Shown here one piece after another: positions 1 through 8,137 of a stretch of 39,385 nucleotides of DNA. The notes below the pieces were generated by a model, which saw only the letters and a program-made list of their open reading frames with translations, made no database searches and was not told the origin of the DNA. Position numbers and translations under genes: made by a program. The first letter of the stretch is position 1, and the number at the start of each line of letters is the position of its first letter. This DNA is from CAIYPH01 sp043744375 (GTDB taxonomy: Bacteria; Pseudomonadota; Alphaproteobacteria; Acetobacterales; Acetobacteraceae), in NCBI GenBank assembly GCA_043744375.1, contig JAYTUU010000009.1:1-39385 (forward strand). Reading direction: 5' to 3'.

Positions 1-2
1 TC

Positions 3-98
3 GTCCGCCAGCATTGGAGTATCGAGAACCGCCTGCATTGGCGCCTCGATGTCGTCATGAACGAAGATCAGGACAGAACCCGTTTAGGCAACGGTCCG
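3..98 (+). pseudogene. ISAs1-type transposase C-terminal fragment
   Basis: Frame 3 from the window edge reads a transposase signature with the motifs HWSIENRLHW and MNEDQDRTRLGNGP. This matches the conserved C-terminal segment of ISAs1-family (IS4-like DDE) transposases, where the Glu of the W-x-I-E-N motif is the last catalytic acid. Similarity stops after GNGP, where the family normally continues with an Ala/Leu/Arg-rich helix, so the copy is broken on its right. The 5' part lies outside the window, so I cannot tell whether the rest of the element is intact. The open frame that continues to about 575 is antisense shadow of the next gene. Confidence 0.75.
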
Positions 99-156
99 CG
101 TCCTCGCGGTGGACGGCGGGTTCCTTTCGGGTGGGGTGCGGCGATAGCGGAAGCGC

Positions 157-178
157 GTTCTTTTTTGCAAAAAAGAAC
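157..178. repeat. 22-bp perfect AT-rich palindrome after the crotonase gene
   Basis: Arms GTTCTTTTTT and AAAAAAGAAC flank a central GC and form a perfect palindrome 10 bp past the stop codon of the minus-strand hydratase gene. It is strikingly AT-rich for this GC-rich DNA. A second run of T (minus strand) lies between the stop codon and the palindrome. It may serve as a terminator or a dispersed intergenic repeat. It does not have the classic GC stem plus U-tract layout, so the terminator role is inferred. Confidence 0.6.
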
Positions 179-188
179 CAAAAAACTC

Positions 189-962
189 TTATCCGTTCTT
201 CTTTCCGGCCAGGAAGGCGGCCATCAGTTTTGCTGGTTCGTCGGTGCGCCAGCTTTCCTCGAAGCAATCGACGCCGGCTGCGATCGCCGACGACGGCGTG
301 AGTTCCTCCCAGGCGTTGATCAGCGTCTTCTGCAATCGGATCGCCCGTGGACCGCAGGCGAGGATGTCTGCGACGATCCGCCCGATGGCGGCGTCCAGGT
401 CCTCAGCCGGCACCAGTTCTTCCAGGAAACCCCATTTGTCGGCGGTTGCGGCGTCGAAAATCTCGCCGGTGAACAGGATGCGCCGGGTCCGCCCCCAGCC
501 GATCAATTGCGGCAGCAGCGCCGCCTCGATCACGCTGGGAATGCCGATCCTGGTCTCCGGCATGCCGAACCGTGACCCCTCGGCCGCCACGCGCATGTCG
601 CAGGCCGCCGCCACCTCCAGCCCCGCGCCAAGCGTGAACCCTTCGAGGCGCGCGATCACCGGGACCGGACAGGCGCGGATCGCCGCACACAAGCCGTGCA
701 GCGCCAGAATGAACGCGCGACCCGTCCACGGGGTCAGCGCCGCCATCTCGCGGATGTCCGCGCCGCCGATGAACGCCCGCGCGCCGTCGCCACGGAGCAC
801 GAGCGCGCGCAGGTTCGAGTCCGCCCCCGCCGCCACGATCGCGGCCGTCAACTCGGCGGTGAGCGGCGAGTTGAGAATGTTCAGCTTGGCGGCATTGCAC
901 AGCGTCACCACGGCAACGTTGCCCGCGGCATGCGGCTGGATGGCGGTCTCGACATGGGGCAT
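189..962 (-). CDS. Enoyl-CoA hydratase/isomerase (crotonase fold), 257 aa
   Basis: This is a crotonase-superfamily enzyme, expected to act on acyl-CoA thioesters in the cytoplasm, most simply by adding water to a 2-enoyl-CoA. The oxyanion-hole segment AFIGGADIREM is at residues 63-73 and TLGAGLEVA at 110-118. Glu116 and Glu136 (MPETRIG) are 20 residues apart, as are catalytic Glu144 and Glu164 of rat crotonase, so both hydratase acids are present. The length fits single-domain members. The start at 962 is chosen because the N-terminus then matches the family and a GGAG lies about 10 nt upstream. Longer in-frame starts reach into the divergent oxidoreductase gene and its repeat-bearing promoter. 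The physiological substrate cannot be read from sequence. Confidence 0.9.
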   Translation of the reverse strand: MPHVETAIQPHAAGNVAVVTLCNAAKLNILNSPLTAELTAAIVAAGADSNLRALVLRGDGARAFIGGADIREMAALTPWTGRAFILALHGLCAAIRACPVPVIARLEGFTLGAGLEVAAACDMRVAAEGSRFGMPETRIGIPSVIEAALLPQLIGWGRTRRILFTGEIFDAATADKWGFLEELVPAEDLDAAIGRIVADILACGPRAIRLQKTLINAWEELTPSSAIAAGVDCFEESWRTDEPAKLMAAFLAGKKNG

Positions 963-1014
963 GGCTGGGCATCTCCGCAACGGGCTGGACCGCGACCATC
1001 GCGGCGGCGACACT

Positions 1015-1056
1015 GCTTGTAAACAGGGGCTTGTAAACACGGGCTTGTAAACACGG
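1015..1056. repeat. Three tandem 14-bp repeats in the divergent promoter region
   Basis: Three head-to-tail copies of GCTTGTAAACAnGG (1015-1028, 1029-1042, 1043-1056) end 9 bp before the ATG of the Gfo/Idh/MocA dehydrogenase and lie within the 103-bp gap between two divergent genes. The first copy has G and the other two C at the variable position. The core TTGTAAACA is AT-rich compared with its surroundings. Such an array could be an operator, a decoy of a regulator half-site, or a slippage product. No regulator gene lies beside it. Confidence 0.7.
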
Positions 1057-1065
1057 GAGGCGGCG

Positions 1066-2004
1066 ATGGCGCATCGGATCGGACTGGTTGGGCTCGGCGC
1101 CATCGCGGTCAAGAGCCACCTGCCGGCGATCGCGGGGAATGCGGACTTCGCGCTGATTGCCGCCGCCAGCCTCGAAGGCAGCCTCGACGGCATCCCCGTC
1201 TATCGCGACCACCGCGCGATGCTGGCCGCCCATCCGGACATGACCGCCGTCATCATCTGCACGCCGCCGCGCGCGCGCCTTGCGGTCGCTGCCGACGTGC
1301 TCGCGGCTGGCCGCCACGTCATGCTGGAAAAGCCGCCGGCGGCTACCAATGGCGCGCTCGATCACCTCGTCCGCGTGGCCGCCCGCCACGGTCGCCTGGT
1401 CCATGCCGCCTGGCACTCGCAGTATAACCGAGCGGTCGAACGCGCGGCCGGACTCCTGGCTGGCCGCGCCATCGCGTCTCTGCACATCGACTGGAAAGAG
1501 GACGTCCACAAATACCACCCCAAGCAGGACTGGATCTGGCACGCCGGCGGTTTCGGCGTGTTCGACGCCGGGATCAACGGGCTCTCCATCCTCAGCCGCG
1601 TCCTCCACCCGCTGCCCTTCGTTGTCAGCGCCGACCTGCGTATTCCCGCCGACGCTGCCGTGCCGATCGCGGCCGAGGTGCGCTTCTCCGACGGCACCGA
1701 CGCGGCGATGACGGGCAGCTTCGACTGGGGCTGGACGGCGCCCGATCTGCGTGAAATCCGTATCGTTCTGCGCGATGGCCAGCGCATCGACCTGCTCGCC
1801 TCCGGTGGGCGCCTGGTCGTCGACGACGTGGAGGTGATCGCCTCTCCGCGCACCGAATACGCCGACATCTACGTGCATTTCGACGCACTTCTGCGCGCCG
1901 GACAATCGCATATCGATGGCGCGCCGCTCGCCATGGTCGCCGACATATTCATGGTCGGTCAGCCCCATGCGGTTGCCGCGGTGCTGCGCAAAGACGGAAA
2001 TTAG
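1066..2004 (+). CDS. Gfo/Idh/MocA oxidoreductase, D-galactose/L-arabinose 1-dehydrogenase-like, 312 aa
   Basis: This is an NAD(P)-dependent sugar dehydrogenase candidate that would oxidise the anomeric carbon of an aldose to a lactone, the first step of non-phosphorylative L-arabinose or D-galactose catabolism. The Rossmann start GLVGLGAI is at residues 6-13, CTPP at 65-68, the catalytic-region Lys in EKPPA at 88-92, and a conserved block WKEDVHKYHP followed by WIWHAGGFGVFDAGIN. From memory this block closely resembles the Azospirillum L-arabinose 1-dehydrogenase and the Pseudomonas/rhizobial galactose dehydrogenase. The first ATG after the repeat array is used, with GGGAGG upstream. A GH127-type arabinofuranosidase candidate lies about 14 kb away, which is compatible with pentose use but not proof. 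Substrate choice is inferred. Confidence 0.8.
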   Translation: MAHRIGLVGLGAIAVKSHLPAIAGNADFALIAAASLEGSLDGIPVYRDHRAMLAAHPDMTAVIICTPPRARLAVAADVLAAGRHVMLEKPPAATNGALDHLVRVAARHGRLVHAAWHSQYNRAVERAAGLLAGRAIASLHIDWKEDVHKYHPKQDWIWHAGGFGVFDAGINGLSILSRVLHPLPFVVSADLRIPADAAVPIAAEVRFSDGTDAAMTGSFDWGWTAPDLREIRIVLRDGQRIDLLASGGRLVVDDVEVIASPRTEYADIYVHFDALLRAGQSHIDGAPLAMVADIFMVGQPHAVAAVLRKDGN

Positions 2005-2070
2005 TGCGCCCACTGGACAAGCCTCCGCTTCGCCGCCACATGCTTCGCTGATCAAGGGAGGACGACGATC

Positions 2071-2619
2071 ATGGCCGACACCAAACTGGCGACCCTCGGC
2101 GGCGGCTGCTTCTGGTGCCTCGAAGCGGTATATCTCGACCTTGCCGGCGTCATCGCGGTGAAATCCGGTTACGCCGCCGGTCACATGGAAAACCCCACCT
2201 ACGAAGCCGTCTGCGGCAAGATGACCGGCCATGCCGAGGTTGTGCAGATCGCCTACGACCCCGCCACCATCGCCTATGACGACCTGCTGCGCGTCTTCTT
2301 CACCATCCACGACCCGACGACGCAGGACCGCCAGGGCAACGACGTCGGCCCGCAATACCGCTCGATCATCCTCACCCACGACGACGCGCAGGCCGCCACC
2401 GCCCACGCACTCATGGCCGAGGTGACGGCGTCCGGCATGTGGGGCGCGCCTTTGGTGACAGAATTTGAGCCACTGACCAAGTTCTGGCCGGCCGAAGCCG
2501 AGCACGACGACTACTTCAACCGCACGCCCTGGAGCGGTTACTGCCGCGCCGTGATTGCGCCGAAAGTCGGCAAGTTCCGCAAGGAATATGCCGACCGCCT
2601 GAAGCGCCCCGCCGCTTAA
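2071..2619 (+). CDS. msrA: Peptide-methionine (S)-S-oxide reductase MsrA, 182 aa
   Basis: MsrA reduces the S-epimer of methionine sulfoxide in oxidised proteins, with thioredoxin as the usual reductant. The active-site motif GCFWC is at residues 12-16, with nucleophilic Cys13. The family blocks GYAAGHMENPTYEAVC, GHAEVVQIAYDP and QYRSIIL follow, and a C-terminal Cys in GYCRAVIAPK could act as resolving Cys. The length is normal. An AGGGAGG lies about 9 nt before the ATG. The gene is convergent with the next one, and their stop codons overlap. Neither MsrB nor a thioredoxin gene is adjacent. Confidence 0.95.
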   Translation: MADTKLATLGGGCFWCLEAVYLDLAGVIAVKSGYAAGHMENPTYEAVCGKMTGHAEVVQIAYDPATIAYDDLLRVFFTIHDPTTQDRQGNDVGPQYRSIILTHDDAQAATAHALMAEVTASGMWGAPLVTEFEPLTKFWPAEAEHDDYFNRTPWSGYCRAVIAPKVGKFRKEYADRLKRPAA

Positions 2620-3395
2620 ACCTGGATCGTCACCGCCACCTGCCCCAAGCCCTCGACGGTGAACGCATACGCCTCGGTGACGGCCGGAAACCGCGTCGTC
2701 ACCAGGCTGCCGGTCAACACGATATCGCCCGCCTTCAGGCCCACGCCCTCGATCGCCAACTGCTCGGCCAGCCACACCAGCGGCGCGAACGGGTGGCCCA
2801 GCACGTCCCGCCCATGCCCGGCATCGACCTCCGCGCCGCCGAGCGTCACCACCCCGCGCACGGCTTCAAGGTCCGGCCACGATGTGCGCCACTCGCCAAG
2901 CACGATCCCGGCGCTCCATGAATTATCTGCAACCAGGGACGCCACCTCCAGCGCCTTGTAGTCGGCCCGCCGGTCATCGACGACCTCGACTGCCGCGCAC
3001 ACCGCCGCCACCGCAGACGTCACCGTCTCCAGGGTGAACGGGCCGGAGGATGCTGGCAGATCGCGCCCGAGCTTCACCCCGATCTCGAACTCCAGCCCGA
3101 CCCGCCCGAAATCGGCGGCGCGCAGCACGGCGCCGGATGCATGCACCCGATGCGCCAGCACCACGCCGCCGATCGGATGATCGATGCCGCACATTGCCTG
3201 CATGCGCTTGGACGTCAGCCCGATCTTGTAACCGACCGGCGCGGCGCCGGACTGTGCGCGCAGCAGTTGTACGAATGCGCGCTGCACGGCGTAGGCGCCG
3301 GCCATATCCGCGCGCGGCAACTCCGAAAACGGCCGCGATGCCTCCCGCGCCGCGTGCTGACGCAGCAACTCCGCCGCCATTGCCTGATGATCCAT
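2616..3395 (-). CDS. 2-keto-4-pentenoate hydratase / FAH-family protein, 259 aa
   Basis: This belongs to the MhpD/HpaH/XylJ hydratase-decarboxylase branch of the fumarylacetoacetate hydrolase superfamily. Those enzymes add water to 2-hydroxy-alkadienoates formed by meta-cleavage of catechols. GYKIGLTS (residues 55-62), the metal-binding acids in LEFEIG (101-106, Glu102/Glu104) and the AAVEVVDDR block with Glu137 match the family, as does the length. The stop codon overlaps the msrA stop codon tail to tail. An extradiol dioxygenase is encoded about 4 kb away, so the two could act in one aromatic pathway, although an ABC importer and a methyltransferase separate them. It could also be the related 4-oxalocrotonate decarboxylase. 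Confidence 0.88.
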   Translation of the reverse strand: MDHQAMAAELLRQHAAREASRPFSELPRADMAGAYAVQRAFVQLLRAQSGAAPVGYKIGLTSKRMQAMCGIDHPIGGVVLAHRVHASGAVLRAADFGRVGLEFEIGVKLGRDLPASSGPFTLETVTSAVAAVCAAVEVVDDRRADYKALEVASLVADNSWSAGIVLGEWRTSWPDLEAVRGVVTLGGAEVDAGHGRDVLGHPFAPLVWLAEQLAIEGVGLKAGDIVLTGSLVTTRFPAVTEAYAFTVEGLGQVAVTIQV

Positions 3396-3469
3396 GTCGA
3401 ATCCCTCCCCGGTTTTCTCTATCCTGCACTATTGCTCTAAGCAGCGCGACAGACCAGGGGAACGCCGCC

Positions 3470-4459
3470 ATGAACCTTCGCCGCCGCAGCCTTCTCGCTG
3501 GCCTCGCGAGCCTCCCGGCTGTTCGCGCCCGCGCCGGCGTGCCGATCCGCCTTGGCCTGCTGAAAACCCTCTCCCCAGCGCCGTTCTATCTCGCCCAGGA
3601 GGCGGGGAAATTTGCCGCCGAGGGCGTGGATGTCGCCTTTACCTTCTTCCAGGCCGCCCAGCCGATTGCCGCCGCTGCCGTCGCGGGGGATATCGACCTC
3701 GGCGTGACCGCGCTGACCGGCGGCTTTTTCTCCCTGGCAGGCAAGGGGGCGCTGAAGGTGATCGGGGGCGCGTTGCACGAGCAGAAGGGCATCGAGCTGA
3801 CGGCCATCGTCGTCAGCAAGCAGGCCTACTCGGCCGGCCTGACCTCGATCGAGACACTTGCGGGGCACAGCTTTGCTATTACACAGTACGGCAGCTCGTT
3901 CCATTACATGATCGGCCAGCTGGCGGCACGGCGGGGATTCGACCTGAAGTCGATCACCCTGCGGCCCCTGCAGGACATCGCCAACATGCTTGCGGCCGTC
4001 CGTACCGGGCAGGTCGACGCGACGATGGCCATCGCCTCCCAGGCCAAGCCGGCGGCGGCCAGCGGCGACGTGCACATCATCGGCTGGGTCGGTGACCACG
4101 TGCCCTACCAGATCACCGCGCTGTTCTCCGCCAGCCCGTTCCTTGCCAAGAACCCCGACGCCATTGGGCGTTTCGCGCGCGCCTACCAGGCGGGGGTTGC
4201 GGACTACCGCGCGGCCTTCCTCACCACACCGCCCACCGGCACTGACGCTGCCATTGCCGCGATCCAGAAATACGTGTTTTCGGGTGATCCTGCCGCAACC
4301 GCCAAGATCAAGGCGGGTATCGGCTGGTACGATGAGGGCGGGGCGCTCGATGTCGCCGACGTCAAATCCCAGCTGGCCTGGTTCCAGGAGCAGGGCATGG
4401 TCAAAGGCCCGATCGAGGCCACTGACATCATCGACACGTCGTTCCTCCCGACGCGATGA
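3470..4459 (+). CDS. ABC importer substrate-binding protein, SsuA/TauA/NMT1 type, 329 aa
   Basis: This is the periplasmic binding protein of a nitrate/sulfonate/taurine-type importer. The N-terminus MNLRRRSLLAGLASLPAVRARA carries a basic Arg run and a short hydrophobic stretch and could be a Tat- or Sec-type signal. The mature part opens with the family pattern IRLGLLKTLSPAPFYLAQEAGKFAAEGVDV, here split as residues 24-53. The ATG at 3470 has a GGGGAA 9 nt upstream. An in-frame extension upstream is antisense to the hydratase gene and was rejected. The stop overlaps the ATPase start as ATGA, so the importer genes are translationally coupled. The ligand is unknown. The aromatic-pathway enzymes around it make an aromatic or sulfonated substrate possible, which is inference. 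Confidence 0.85.
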   Translation: MNLRRRSLLAGLASLPAVRARAGVPIRLGLLKTLSPAPFYLAQEAGKFAAEGVDVAFTFFQAAQPIAAAAVAGDIDLGVTALTGGFFSLAGKGALKVIGGALHEQKGIELTAIVVSKQAYSAGLTSIETLAGHSFAITQYGSSFHYMIGQLAARRGFDLKSITLRPLQDIANMLAAVRTGQVDATMAIASQAKPAAASGDVHIIGWVGDHVPYQITALFSASPFLAKNPDAIGRFARAYQAGVADYRAAFLTTPPTGTDAAIAAIQKYVFSGDPAATAKIKAGIGWYDEGGALDVADVKSQLAWFQEQGMVKGPIEATDIIDTSFLPTR

Positions 4460-5190
4460 CCGGCCTCGCGCTGCATTTGCGCCATATCACCCATGATTAT
4501 GGCAAACTCCGCGCGCTCGATGACATCAGCCTCGACATTCCCGCCGGTAAAGTAACAATTCTTGTCGGCCCCTCTGGCTGCGGCAAGTCTACGCTCCTCG
4601 GCATCATCGGTGGCCTCATCGCACCCACATCCGGCGCGGTCACACAGGACGGCACCATCGGGCCGGACTGCCTGAACCCACTCACCTACGTGTTCCAGGA
4701 TTTTGCGCTGCTGCCGTGGCGCACGGTTGCGGGTAATATCTCTCTGGTTCTGGAAAACACGAAACTTTCAAGAAATGATCGAAACTCCCGGTTAGAAGAA
4801 GTTCTCGCCCTCACGGGGCTGTCCGACTTCGCGCGGGCCTGGCCGAGGCAACTCTCCGGCGGCATGCGCCAACGTGTTGGCATTGCCCGGGCGCTGGCGG
4901 TCCGCCCAGCCGTTCTGCTGATGGACGAACCGCTCTCCGCCCTCGACGCGCAGGCGCGCGACCTCCTGCTGGAGGAGTTTTCCTCCGTTATCGCCCGCAC
5001 CGGCGCCACGATCGTCTACGTCACCCACAACCTCGCTGAAGCCACCCGGCTCGGCGATCAGATCGTCGTCCTCTCCCGACGCCCTGGAAAAATCCGCGTG
5101 ATCCTCCCCGCGCAGACCGACCCTGCACATCTCTGGTTGCTCATCCGCGAAGACGCCGTCGCCGCCGAGCGTGAACTTACCGATGGTTGA
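4456..5190 (+). CDS. ABC importer ATPase, SsuB/TauB type, 244 aa
   Basis: This is the cytoplasmic nucleotide-binding subunit that powers the neighbouring importer. Walker A is GPSGCGKST at residues 38-46, the Q-loop is Q81 in FQDFALLPW, the signature LSGGMRQR is at 133-140, Walker B is LLMDEP at 154-159, the D-loop is SALD and the switch His is H191. All catalytic elements are intact. QDFALLPW and the MRQR signature are typical of nitrate/sulfonate/taurine systems. Its start overlaps the binding-protein stop by 4 nt and its end overlaps the permease gene. Confidence 0.95.
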   Translation: MTGLALHLRHITHDYGKLRALDDISLDIPAGKVTILVGPSGCGKSTLLGIIGGLIAPTSGAVTQDGTIGPDCLNPLTYVFQDFALLPWRTVAGNISLVLENTKLSRNDRNSRLEEVLALTGLSDFARAWPRQLSGGMRQRVGIARALAVRPAVLLMDEPLSALDAQARDLLLEEFSSVIARTGATIVYVTHNLAEATRLGDQIVVLSRRPGKIRVILPAQTDPAHLWLLIREDAVAAERELTDG

Positions 5191-5968
5191 GAGCCCGATC
5201 CCTTATCGCGCTCGTGGTTTCGCGCCGAAGGCAAGCGCGCTGGCCGGCGCCATCACCCTGATCGCCGTCCTTGCCGGCTGGGAAATCGCCGCTCGCCTGG
5301 CGCTCATCAACACGACATTCCTCTCCACCCCCGGCAGTATCGCCCAGACCCTCTCGGCCCTCCTGATCTCCGGTGAACTCGCGCGCCATATCGTCGCCTC
5401 GCTCTTCCGGCTCGCCTGGGGATGGCTTGCCGGCACCGTCGTTGGCCTCGCGACGGGCCTCGCCATCGCGCTGTTCACCATGGCGCGTAGCCCGGGTCTG
5501 GCCATCGTCAGCGCCTTGTTTCCGGTGCCGAAAATCGCCCTCGTCCCTCTGTTCATCATCTGGTTCGGGATAGGGGAGGGGTCCAAACTCTTCACCGTTG
5601 GGTTCGGCGTCTTCTTCCCGACGGTCATCGCCACCACCGCGGCGGTTGACGCGATCCCCCGCGGCCTCATTCGCATGGCGCAGTCTTTCAACCTGTCCTG
5701 GGGCGCGATCGTGACAAAAATCATCCTGCCTGGCGCCCTGCCGGCGCTTCTCGCGTCGTTCCGCATCACAGCGGCCACTGCGATCATTCTGCTTGTTGCC
5801 GCAGAAATGATCGGCGCGGAACGCGGTATCGGGGCCTTCGTTCTGCAGGCCGGGAACCTGTATGATATCGACGCGCTGATGGCCGGCATCGCCGTGCTCT
5901 CCGCCCTCGGCCTCGCCGTCGCCTGGCTCATCACAATTGCAGAACGTACCTTCCTGCGCTGGCGCTGA
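5183..5968 (+). CDS. ABC importer permease, SsuC/TauC type, 261 aa
   Basis: This is the inner-membrane channel subunit. It has about six hydrophobic segments and the EAA-like loop (LIRMAQSFNLSWGAIVTKIILPGALPALLAS, roughly residues 165-195) that contacts the ATPase, including the typical ILPGALP. The ATG at 5183 gives an 8-nt overlap with the ATPase gene. A GTG at 5171 would add four residues and cannot be excluded. With the two upstream genes it forms a complete binding protein-ATPase-permease importer in one operon. Confidence 0.92.
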   Translation: MVESPIPYRARGFAPKASALAGAITLIAVLAGWEIAARLALINTTFLSTPGSIAQTLSALLISGELARHIVASLFRLAWGWLAGTVVGLATGLAIALFTMARSPGLAIVSALFPVPKIALVPLFIIWFGIGEGSKLFTVGFGVFFPTVIATTAAVDAIPRGLIRMAQSFNLSWGAIVTKIILPGALPALLASFRITAATAIILLVAAEMIGAERGIGAFVLQAGNLYDIDALMAGIAVLSALGLAVAWLITIAERTFLRWR

Positions 5969-6006
5969 ACGGGCTATCCTGGTCGCTGCTTGCAGGAGAT
6001 CCGCCG

Positions 6007-7017
6007 ATGGCCCCGCCAGATCCCGATCCGCGCCCCGCCCTGTCACCCGCGTCGTTCCGCCCCACGCTGGTCTGCCCGCGCGACAAGCAACCGCTGGCCA
6101 ACGAAGCGTCTGGGCTGCGCTGCACCCAGTGCGGCACGGTCTTCCCGCTCGTCAACGGTGTACCAATACTGATCAACGATGCGAACTCGGTTTTCGCCAT
6201 ATCCGACTACCTCGGCAAGGGCGGCTACGAGGGCGCGAGCTATGGACGTGACTGGGCTCCGGAAAGCGGAACCACAACGCGGAAAACGCTCAAGCAGCGT
6301 GTCCAGCGCCTGTTTCGTCGGCTTGCCGACAGCCCATCGAGCATGCGCTATATCAGTGACGCCGAAGCCATCGCTGTGGTCAGGCAGACCTTTCCCAGCC
6401 CCCGTATCCTCGTCGTCGGCTCGGCCGATCGCCGGCATGGCAACGAGAGCGACCGCGTCGCCTGCGTCGACGTTGCTCTCGGCCCCGGTGTTGATGTCAT
6501 CGCTGACGCGCATGACCTGCCGTTCCCGGTGTGCTCCTTCGACATGATAATCGCCATCGCCGTCCTCGAACACGTCGCCGACCCGCCGCGCTGCGTGGAG
6601 GAGTTCTGCCGCGTCCTCCGATCGGACGGCTTCGTTTACGCGATCACGCCATTCCTGCAACCAGTTCACATGGGCGCCTACGATTTCACGCGATACACGC
6701 CGCTCGGCCACCGCCGGCTGTTTCGCCGGTTTGACACACTTGCCGCCGGTCCGGCGCTCGGCGTCGGAACGGTCGCCGCCTGGGTGTTATCCTCGTTCCT
6801 GCAATCCATTCCCGCCGGCCGCCTCGGGCGCCAGATATTCGGCGCCGCGGGCCTGCTGTGCCTGCCCGTCCTACGCAAGCTCGATCGCTGGCTTAGCGCG
6901 CCACCCCATATCGACGCCGCCGGCGGCAACTACTTCTTCGGCCGCCGACGTGCCAACCCGATCTCGGACCGGGTGTTGATCCGTGAATACCGTGGCGGGT
7001 TTCCCCCGCCGGCCTGA
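6007..7017 (+). CDS. Trm112-like zinc-ribbon SAM methyltransferase, 336 aa
   Basis: The N-terminal 60 residues form a Trm112/zinc-ribbon-like module (C23-PRDKQPL, then C39-TQC-G, ending in FPLVNGVPIL). One of the usual four Cys is Asp26, so metal binding may be weak. The core is a class I methyltransferase: a degenerate motif I (ILVVGSADRR, about residue 133), then DVIADAHDLPFPVCSFDMI and AVLEHVADP, typical of the UbiE/Methyltransf_11 group. The C-terminal part is hydrophobic in places and ends in family-specific YFFGRR. AGGAGAT lies 7 nt before the ATG. It follows the importer operon by 38 nt on the same strand. The methyl acceptor is unknown. Confidence 0.8.
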   Translation: MAPPDPDPRPALSPASFRPTLVCPRDKQPLANEASGLRCTQCGTVFPLVNGVPILINDANSVFAISDYLGKGGYEGASYGRDWAPESGTTTRKTLKQRVQRLFRRLADSPSSMRYISDAEAIAVVRQTFPSPRILVVGSADRRHGNESDRVACVDVALGPGVDVIADAHDLPFPVCSFDMIIAIAVLEHVADPPRCVEEFCRVLRSDGFVYAITPFLQPVHMGAYDFTRYTPLGHRRLFRRFDTLAAGPALGVGTVAAWVLSSFLQSIPAGRLGRQIFGAAGLLCLPVLRKLDRWLSAPPHIDAAGGNYFFGRRRANPISDRVLIREYRGGFPPPA

Positions 7018-7099
7018 AACCGCAGCCGCCCGCGGTGAGTTGCGCGCCGTCGGTCGTCCGCCCTAACCTGCCGCGCCCCGGTGTGGAGAACGGCCCGAC

Positions 7100-8089
7100 A
7101 TGCACATCCAATCCCTCGGCTATGTTGGTCTCGGCGCGAGCGACCTTGGCGCCTGGTCGGACTTCGCCACCGGCCTGCTGGGCATGCAGATGGTCGAACG
7201 AGGCAACGCCAGCCGCGCGTTCCGCATGGATGACCGCAAGCAGCGCCTGATCCTCGATCGCGCTTTGCCGGACGGCGATCGCTATTTCGGCTGGGAAGTC
7301 GCCGACGCCGGGGCGCTTGATGGCTTGGCCGCCCATCTTGAAGGCCATGGCCACGCGGTCACCCGCGAGAGCGCCGCGCGCGCTGACCAACGCTGCGTCA
7401 CCGCGTTGATTTCATTCGCCGATCCTGCCGGCAATCGCCTCGAAGCGTTCCACGGCGCCCAACTCGCTGCCACGCCGTTTCGGCCCGGCCGCACGCTTTC
7501 GGGCTTCAAGACCGGCGTGCAGGGCATGGGTCACGCCGTTCTGATGGTGCCGCGCATTGAGGATGTGCTGCCATTCTATCGCGAAACGCTTGGTTTTGGC
7601 CTTTCCGACTACGTGCTTGCCCCCCTCAAGGCGTTCTTTTTGCACGTCAATTCCCGCCATCACAGCCTCGCGCTCATCGAGGCGCCGCGGAACGCGCTGC
7701 ATCATATCATGGTCGAGCTGTACTCCCTGGACGACGTCGGCCAGGGCTATGATCGCGCCGACCCGGACCGGATCACTGCCACGCTGGGGCGCCATACCAA
7801 TGATTTCATGACGTCGTTCTACGTCGAAGCGCCCGGCGGCGTGCGGTTCGAATATGGCTGGGGCGGCCGGGAGGTCGATCCCGCGACCTGGCAAGCCACC
7901 GAAATGCACCACGGCCCCAGCCTCTGGGGTCATGATCAACTCCACGCAGACCCGGCCGGCCGCGCCGCCCGCCATGCGTATCGCCAGCAGGCAGCTGACG
8001 CCGGTCAGCGTGCGCCGGTTCAGGTGACTGCGGGCAACTATGCGACCCTGACCGGGGTCTGCCCGTGGTGGGACGCGCAGGCCCGGTAG
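7100..8089 (+). CDS. Extradiol ring-cleavage dioxygenase, VOC/BphC type, 329 aa
   Basis: A two-domain vicinal-oxygen-chelate protein with the Fe(II) site of type I extradiol dioxygenases. His145 (GMGHAVLMV), His202 (LHHIMVEL) and Glu251 (FEYGWGG) line up with His146, His210 and Glu260 of BphC, and the RHHS block at residues 186-189 matches the catalytic-His region. The N-terminal domain lacks a metal site, as expected. The predicted reaction is meta-cleavage of a catechol or 2,3-dihydroxybiphenyl-like substrate using O2. The C-terminal tail after about residue 275 is longer than the core. A CoA-independent hydratase for meta-cleavage products is encoded about 4 kb upstream. The exact substrate is not predictable. 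Confidence 0.88.
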   Translation: MHIQSLGYVGLGASDLGAWSDFATGLLGMQMVERGNASRAFRMDDRKQRLILDRALPDGDRYFGWEVADAGALDGLAAHLEGHGHAVTRESAARADQRCVTALISFADPAGNRLEAFHGAQLAATPFRPGRTLSGFKTGVQGMGHAVLMVPRIEDVLPFYRETLGFGLSDYVLAPLKAFFLHVNSRHHSLALIEAPRNALHHIMVELYSLDDVGQGYDRADPDRITATLGRHTNDFMTSFYVEAPGGVRFEYGWGGREVDPATWQATEMHHGPSLWGHDQLHADPAGRAARHAYRQQAADAGQRAPVQVTAGNYATLTGVCPWWDAQAR

Positions 8090-8137
8090 GCTTTTTGGGG
8101 CGGCTCTGGAGTGAGGGATATCGCATAGTCGTTCTAT

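Noticed and set aside
403..2775. A 790-codon open frame on the minus strand across galactose dehydrogenase-like and msrA genes.
   Set aside because: It is antisense to clear genes, is rich in His/Arg/Asp/Gly as expected for a shadow of GC-rich codons, and matches no family.
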